Shown: positions 60,032 to 64,000 of the stretch, piece by piece
Layout: each line of letters opens with the position of its first letter
How positions within the stretch are numbered: the first letter of the stretch is position 1
Assembly: GCF_900104085.1 (NCBI RefSeq)
Contig: NZ_FNLD01000003.1
Span: 124,001 to 188,000 of the forward strand
DNA: 64,000 nt
Direction of reading: 5' to 3'
From: Pseudoxanthomonas sp. CF125
GTDB taxonomy: Bacteria; Pseudomonadota; Gammaproteobacteria; Xanthomonadales; Xanthomonadaceae
Notes under the pieces: model-generated
Told to the model about the DNA's origin: nothing
The model's input: the letters and a program-made list of their open reading frames with translations, nothing else
Database searches by the model: none
Translations under genes and position numbers: made by a program

Positions 60032-62275
60032 ATGTCTCTCGGCAAGGTAAGCGTCGCGATAGAAGCACAGATGGCGGGCTTCGAGTCCGACATGGGCCGT
60101 GCTGCGCGCGTCGCCGAGAAGAACTTCAAGAGCATGGAGAAGGACGCCAAGCGCGCCCAGGCCCAGTTCAAAGAGTTCGGCAAGCAAGTCGGTGTTGCGC
60201 TGGTAGCCGCAGGCACCGCCGCTGCGGTGGCCTTGAAGTCCTCTATCAACGCCATGGACGACATGTCCAAAGCGGCGCAGAAGGTCGGAACTTCTACCGA
60301 GGAATTCTCCAAGCTGACATATGCCGCTGGCCTGGCCGATGTCTCGATGGAAACGCTGGTCGGCAGCCTGGGCAAGCTGACGAAGGCGCAGGCAGCCTCC
60401 CTGAGCGGGACGGGGGAGCAAGCCAAGATATTCGAAGCCCTCGGTATCGCGGTCAAGAACACAGACGGCAGCATGCGGGAGTCGACCAACGTCCTGGCCG
60501 ACTTTGCCGATCGCTTCCAGGACCTGAAAGGGTCTCCGGAAGCAATGGCGGCAGGCTTCTCGCTGTTCGGGCGCAGTTTCCAAGAGATGATCCCACTGCT
60601 GAAGGATGGTGGTGATGGAATTCGGGCAGCCGGCGAGGAGCTTGAATCATTCGGTGGTGTGCTCTCCACCGAAGCAGGCCAGCGAGCCGAGCAGTTCAAC
60701 GACAACCTGACCAAACTATCTACGGCGGCCAAAGCGCTCGGCACCGCCGTCGCCTCGGATCTGCTTGAAGACCTGGTCGCGCTTACCGAAAACTGGGTGC
60801 AATTAGCGAAAGACGGCTCAACGCTGAAGGAAACTGCGCACGAAATCGCGGAGGTCCTTCGCATGGCGGGCAAGGTCGCCGATTTCGTATGGGCGCCCTT
60901 CAAAGCTTTGGGCGATGTAGCGGCCGGCGCCGCTATGGGGTTCGTCGGTCTGGCCGAAGCCGCGAAGGGTGTGCTGAACCTCGACTGGGACCAGATCCAG
61001 CGGGGTATGAATGTCGCCAACCAAGGCGCCGATCTTGCCTACTACGGAGAAGAGAAGGCATCGGCTCGTAACCCAGGTGCGTACTCGGATGCGCCAAAGG
61101 CCTCCCGAAAGCCTCGGGTGCTGTTCTCAGACACAGACGTAATGCCAACGTCCATGCTCGGGCCCGCGGTCGATGCCCATTCCCGGCAACTCCGCGCGGC
61201 GCTCGCCGGCCCTTCAAAGAAGGGCAGCGCAGGTGGCCGCAGTTCGAATAGGGAAATGCCCGACTTCGCCAAGGAGGCGCGAGCTGAGCTTGAAAAGCTT
61301 GTTGCAGTGGAGGCCCAGGCTCGGAGTGAGTTCGAGGCCATGGCTGCCCAGCTCGCCGGCCCAATGGCAGAGGCCGCGTATAGGTACGCCATTGAACAAG
61401 AAAAACTGAACGACCTTGCCAAAACGGGGGCGATCGACGCGGAGAGTTTGGCCGCGGTACAGGGCAATCTCTCAAAAGAATACGAAGCTCAGAAGCAAGC
61501 AATTGATCTACAACTCAACCCTTACAAAGAGGTCAACGCCGCGATCGAGGAGCAGTTGCATTTGCTTGGTCTGACCGCCTCTCAACAGGAGGTTTACAAC
61601 AATCTTAAAGCGGCCGGGGTAAAGGCAAACTCTGTGTTCGGGCAGTCGATAGAAGCGAACACGCGGCTGCTGCAAGAGCAGCGCGACGCGATGGAGGACC
61701 AGGTAGGCGCCATGGACGCGGTCCGTGATGCAGGGGCTGGCTGGCTTTACGACATGACCACCAGTTCCAAGGGGTGGAAGGAGGCGACGCTCGACGCGCT
61801 GGACTCTGTCTACAAGCGCTTGATGCAGATGATCTCCGAAAACCTTATGGACCAGCTGCTTGGAAAGCAGGGCGATCCAGGGGGCGGAAATGCTGGCGGG
61901 TGGCTCGGCAATCTGTTTGGTTCGTTCTTCGGCGGGACGAGCAGCAGCACGACCGCTGCATCCGATGCAGGCAGCGTCGTGGATCTCTTCTCGGGGGAGT
62001 GGGGCTTCGCAGACGGCGGCTATACGGGGCCGGGCGCCCGCAACAAGGTCGCAGGGCTTGCCCATGCAGGGGAGGTCGTGTGGAGCCAGGACGATGTCGC
62101 GCGCGGCGGCGGTGTCGCTAATGTTGAGTCGATGCGGAAGGGCGGCGGTAGCCGCGGAGGCGTCGTGCAGAACATCGCTATCAACTATGCGGCGCCATAC
62201 GACCCGCGCACCGAGAGCCAGAAGAACGCGCGCCTGGCGTACGAAACTGGACAGGCTTCCAGGAGGAACAACTAA
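60032..62275 (+). CDS. Phage tail tape-measure protein
   Basis: 747 residues. Opening KVSVAIEAQMAGFESDMGRAARVAEKNF, a hydrophobic stretch (VGVALVAAGTAAAVALK) and the tape-measure motif MDDMSKAAQKVGTSTEEFSKLTYAAG. The middle is long and helical with low conservation. The C-terminal part is lambda-H-like: GYTGPGARNKVAGLAHAGEV, VWSQDDVARGGGVANVESMR. Such proteins set tail length and assist DNA entry. AGGAG lies seven bases before the ATG. It appears complete, yet no other tail, capsid or lysis gene is present. Confidence 0.93.
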   Translation: MSLGKVSVAIEAQMAGFESDMGRAARVAEKNFKSMEKDAKRAQAQFKEFGKQVGVALVAAGTAAAVALKSSINAMDDMSKAAQKVGTSTEEFSKLTYAAGLADVSMETLVGSLGKLTKAQAASLSGTGEQAKIFEALGIAVKNTDGSMRESTNVLADFADRFQDLKGSPEAMAAGFSLFGRSFQEMIPLLKDGGDGIRAAGEELESFGGVLSTEAGQRAEQFNDNLTKLSTAAKALGTAVASDLLEDLVALTENWVQLAKDGSTLKETAHEIAEVLRMAGKVADFVWAPFKALGDVAAGAAMGFVGLAEAAKGVLNLDWDQIQRGMNVANQGADLAYYGEEKASARNPGAYSDAPKASRKPRVLFSDTDVMPTSMLGPAVDAHSRQLRAALAGPSKKGSAGGRSSNREMPDFAKEARAELEKLVAVEAQARSEFEAMAAQLAGPMAEAAYRYAIEQEKLNDLAKTGAIDAESLAAVQGNLSKEYEAQKQAIDLQLNPYKEVNAAIEEQLHLLGLTASQQEVYNNLKAAGVKANSVFGQSIEANTRLLQEQRDAMEDQVGAMDAVRDAGAGWLYDMTTSSKGWKEATLDALDSVYKRLMQMISENLMDQLLGKQGDPGGGNAGGWLGNLFGSFFGGTSSSTTAASDAGSVVDLFSGEWGFADGGYTGPGARNKVAGLAHAGEVVWSQDDVARGGGVANVESMRKGGGSRGGVVQNIAINYAAPYDPRTESQKNARLAYETGQASRRNN

Positions 62276-62352
62276 TGGCCTTAACAGCGATGTTTGAATC
62301 TAGAGGAGATCAAAGACAAGGTCGAAGTTTGTGTGGCTTTTCCGCGCCTTGA
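62275..62352 (+). pseudogene. Truncated start of the next tail gene
   Basis: An ATG overlapping the tape-measure stop (TAATG) with AGGAGG eight bases before it begins a frame MALTAMFESRG that ends after 25 codons, running into the opposite-strand DUF2971 gene. It looks like the first codons of the tail gene that normally follows, cut off by the cassette at about 62300. Confidence 0.5.
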
Positions 62353-63199
62353 ATATGTGTGCATTTGGCAATTGGTCTCTGCACAATGCGGTCATTTCTT
62401 CGATGACGCTTTGTGGCATTCTGCAGCCGAAGTAGATCGAATCGAATATTCTTGCATTCTCCCGTTCGTCCACGTGTGGCACGTCACGCGGTTCGCGGAT
62501 CAGCGGCCAATAGCATCGCCATTCACGCTCATATGACCAATCCGCGTGCTTCATGAAGACCGTTTCCCAGACAAGTGAATTCAAGTCAATCTTCTTGACG
62601 CCTGTGAAATGCTCAGCCAACTGCAAGGCGGTCCCAGCCTCGACATACTGGTCACTGTAGGTGACTTTTCGCGCAGCGATCAGTGGATGGTCGATGTCAT
62701 CCAGACACTTTAGTTTAAATGCCACACCGCGGTGCTCTTGTGCGTAATGAGACCACATTACGACGTTGTTAACGTCTTCCGCGACGCATAGAATCTTTGC
62801 GTGGACCATCTCCGTCGCAACGCTCTTGGATAGCTTCTCCAGATGGTCCGGAAGTGTTGCGGCTAGTTTATCCGCCTCCTCACGAAACACCTTCTTTAGT
62901 TCGTCGGGTGAGAACCTCTCACGGGCCTCGCGCAAAAAGTTCCAAGCGATGTGCAGGCGATTGTGAGGATCGAAATAGTCTGGAAGACTGTCTGCAAGCA
63001 CCATCTCACAATTGCGAGCGCAGAACGCATCGGCAAACTCTCCTGGATCAATGCTTGCGACCAACCCCGTCTGGGTGTCAAACGGGTCATTGAAGACTAG
63101 AGGGGAGCTCCAACGGAGCGTTTTGTTGGAAATTATTATTCGCGCTGTTTCAACGCTGGAGAACTTGTAAAAATGGTCGCGATTGTGAAGTCTCGACAA
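62300..63199 (-). CDS. DUF2971 protein, possible defence function
   Basis: About 299 residues. DUF2971 plan: YKFSSVETARIIISNKTLRWSSPLVFNDPFD near the start, then CVAEDVNNVVMWSHYAQEHRGVAFKLK, and WSYEREWRCYWPL and IYFGCRMPQSVIEEM. The function is unknown, but such proteins recur in genomic islands and defence loci. I favour the TTG at 63199, which has AGGAGG five bases before it, over the GTG at 63214. The composition is less GC-rich than the element. It lies just downstream of the HEPN-like gene in the same direction. Confidence 0.8.
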   Translation of the reverse strand: MSRLHNRDHFYKFSSVETARIIISNKTLRWSSPLVFNDPFDTQTGLVASIDPGEFADAFCARNCEMVLADSLPDYFDPHNRLHIAWNFLREARERFSPDELKKVFREEADKLAATLPDHLEKLSKSVATEMVHAKILCVAEDVNNVVMWSHYAQEHRGVAFKLKCLDDIDHPLIAARKVTYSDQYVEAGTALQLAEHFTGVKKIDLNSLVWETVFMKHADWSYEREWRCYWPLIREPRDVPHVDERENARIFDSIYFGCRMPQSVIEEMTALCRDQLPNAHIFKARKSHTNFDLVFDLL

Positions 63200-63214
63200 A
63201 ATGCCTCCTTCCAC

Positions 63215-64000
63215 TCATCTTTCACCACGGATAATTTCGTCATTCAGCGTGCGTCCGCAGATAATAATCTGATTCTTCACTTCAAGAATTCCTTCCAGTA
63301 GATCGCCGACCATATGGGAAGGATAGGCCTTGTCGTGTTCGAAACTCTCCGCGCGAATTCCAGCAATGCCATCTGCGTACGAGAGATGCAGACTCTGCTG
63401 AACTAGCATTCTGTGCTTACTGGTATTTGAGTAGGCTGCGATGTACTGAAACCAATCAGATTCTGCTAACAAATCCAGTTTGTTGCGTAACTCGGACTCC
63501 GGCAGACTCCGCCGGACTCTGTGAAAGTCACAGGATTCCACCGACATTGGCGGGTCCAACAGCAGGACGTTGCATAACTGAGCCAAGTGGTCGTAGGCGT
63601 TTCGGGCGGTGTGGATACAGGCGGTAACGTTTGCGCGGATTACAAGCATGCTGAATTCATGCTCGTCTGTGGATGAGAACATGAGCTCGTGATTCTTAAT
63701 GGAGTTTGGGTCTTCGTCGATAGGGACTGATCGCAAGGCATCGCGAGCCTCGCAGAAGTGGTACTTGAAAATTCGATCTGCCCAGTCAAGAGATGTTACG
63801 AACGCCAATGCGACCTTTCTCTCTTTCGGCAAGGTGCGGATATGTTCCCGAAGCTCTTTCAGATTCCAACGCTCCCGTTCCAAAGGAAGATCCTCCGCTG
63901 AGTTGACAGTCAATTGCACCACTGCTTCTCGCACGGGACACCATCTTCGTTGCCATCCATCTTTGTATTCGGGCAATGCTTGATGAAGTAGATAGCCTCT
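63215..64000 (-). CDS. HEPN-like protein, partial at window edge
   Basis: At least 253 residues; the frame is open to the window edge, so the start lies outside (a TTG at 63976 is only a possible start). Predominantly helical. Motif R-N-A-Y-D-H at 63587-63604 fits the R-[N]-x3-H catalytic signature of HEPN ribonucleases and is followed by helix residues LAQLCNVLLLD. YSNTSKHR later matches the N-T-x-K-H-R pattern of several HEPN-like families. It directly precedes the DUF2971 gene (TGA then GTG). Confidence 0.6.
   Translation of the reverse strand, partial: RGYLLHQALPEYKDGWQRRWCPVREAVVQLTVNSAEDLPLERERWNLKELREHIRTLPKERKVALAFVTSLDWADRIFKYHFCEARDALRSVPIDEDPNSIKNHELMFSSTDEHEFSMLVIRANVTACIHTARNAYDHLAQLCNVLLLDPPMSVESCDFHRVRRSLPESELRNKLDLLAESDWFQYIAAYSNTSKHRMLVQQSLHLSYADGIAGIRAESFEHDKAYPSHMVGDLLEGILEVKNQIIICGRTLNDEIIRGER

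Noticed and set aside
53520-64000. Complete functional prophage
   Set aside because: No large terminase, portal, capsid, tail tube, baseplate or lysis gene is present in the window.

Overview
The window is GC-rich, densely coded DNA. It carries many AraC/SDR pairs, a TonB-dependent receptor, Tat-exported glycosidases and DoxX proteins, which fits a soil or plant-associated Xanthomonadaceae (Lysobacteraceae) member, most likely Lysobacter or a close relative. That placement is inferred from gene content and codon habit only.

Layout. 0-11.5 kb is a patchwork: AraC regulators next to an SDR or an alpha/beta hydrolase, small secreted proteins, a DoxX protein, a LytS/LytT-type two-component pair, and at least four copies of a dispersed intergenic repeat, two of which abut gene fragments. 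11.5-33.5 kb is one coherent catabolic region, almost all on the minus strand. It holds a GH127 beta-L-arabinofuranosidase, a TonB receptor, a Tat-exported large protein of unknown (probably glycosidase) type, then a tightly overlapped ten-gene run: hydroxyproline 2-epimerase, three D-hydroxyproline dehydrogenase subunits, pyrroline-hydroxycarboxylate deaminase, 2-oxoglutarate semialdehyde dehydrogenase, M24 peptidase, DUF885 peptidase, amino-acid permease and GH35-like beta-galactosidase. A PAS-AraC regulator is divergent from it. Read together, this looks like a system for taking apart plant hydroxyproline-rich glycoproteins (extensins, arabinogalactan proteins): stripping sugars, cleaving imino-acid peptides, importing the products and oxidising hydroxyproline to 2-oxoglutarate. 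A shared 16-bp palindrome lies upstream of the epimerase operon and of the unknown Tat protein.

34-45.6 kb holds redox and stress genes (quinone reductase, WrbA, two DoxX, SDR, three SnoaL-like proteins, isochorismatase-like hydrolase, pirin) around a LysR regulator and a propeller-type sensor kinase with a NarL-type response regulator. 45.7-53 kb has a DUF1330 protein, an Atu4866 protein, three SDRs, two AraC regulators, a flavin reductase-like protein, an NTF2-like protein and a DUF2513 protein.

At 53.4 kb a tRNA-Ile2 (CAU) gene marks the edge of an integrated element (53.5 kb to at least 62.3 kb): tyrosine integrase with a ribbon-helix-helix regulator, a divergent AlpA/excisionase-like gene, a chain of tiny start/stop-overlapped genes, a replication initiator with five iteron-like dyads inside its own coding sequence, a P27-type small terminase, several unknown genes and a lone tail tape-measure gene. 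No large terminase, portal or capsid gene is present. The order resembles a phage satellite (PICI-like) at least as much as a decayed prophage. At the right end a two-gene low-GC cassette (a protein with a HEPN-like R-N-x3-H motif, cut by the window edge, and a DUF2971 protein) replaces the expected tail genes and may be defence cargo.
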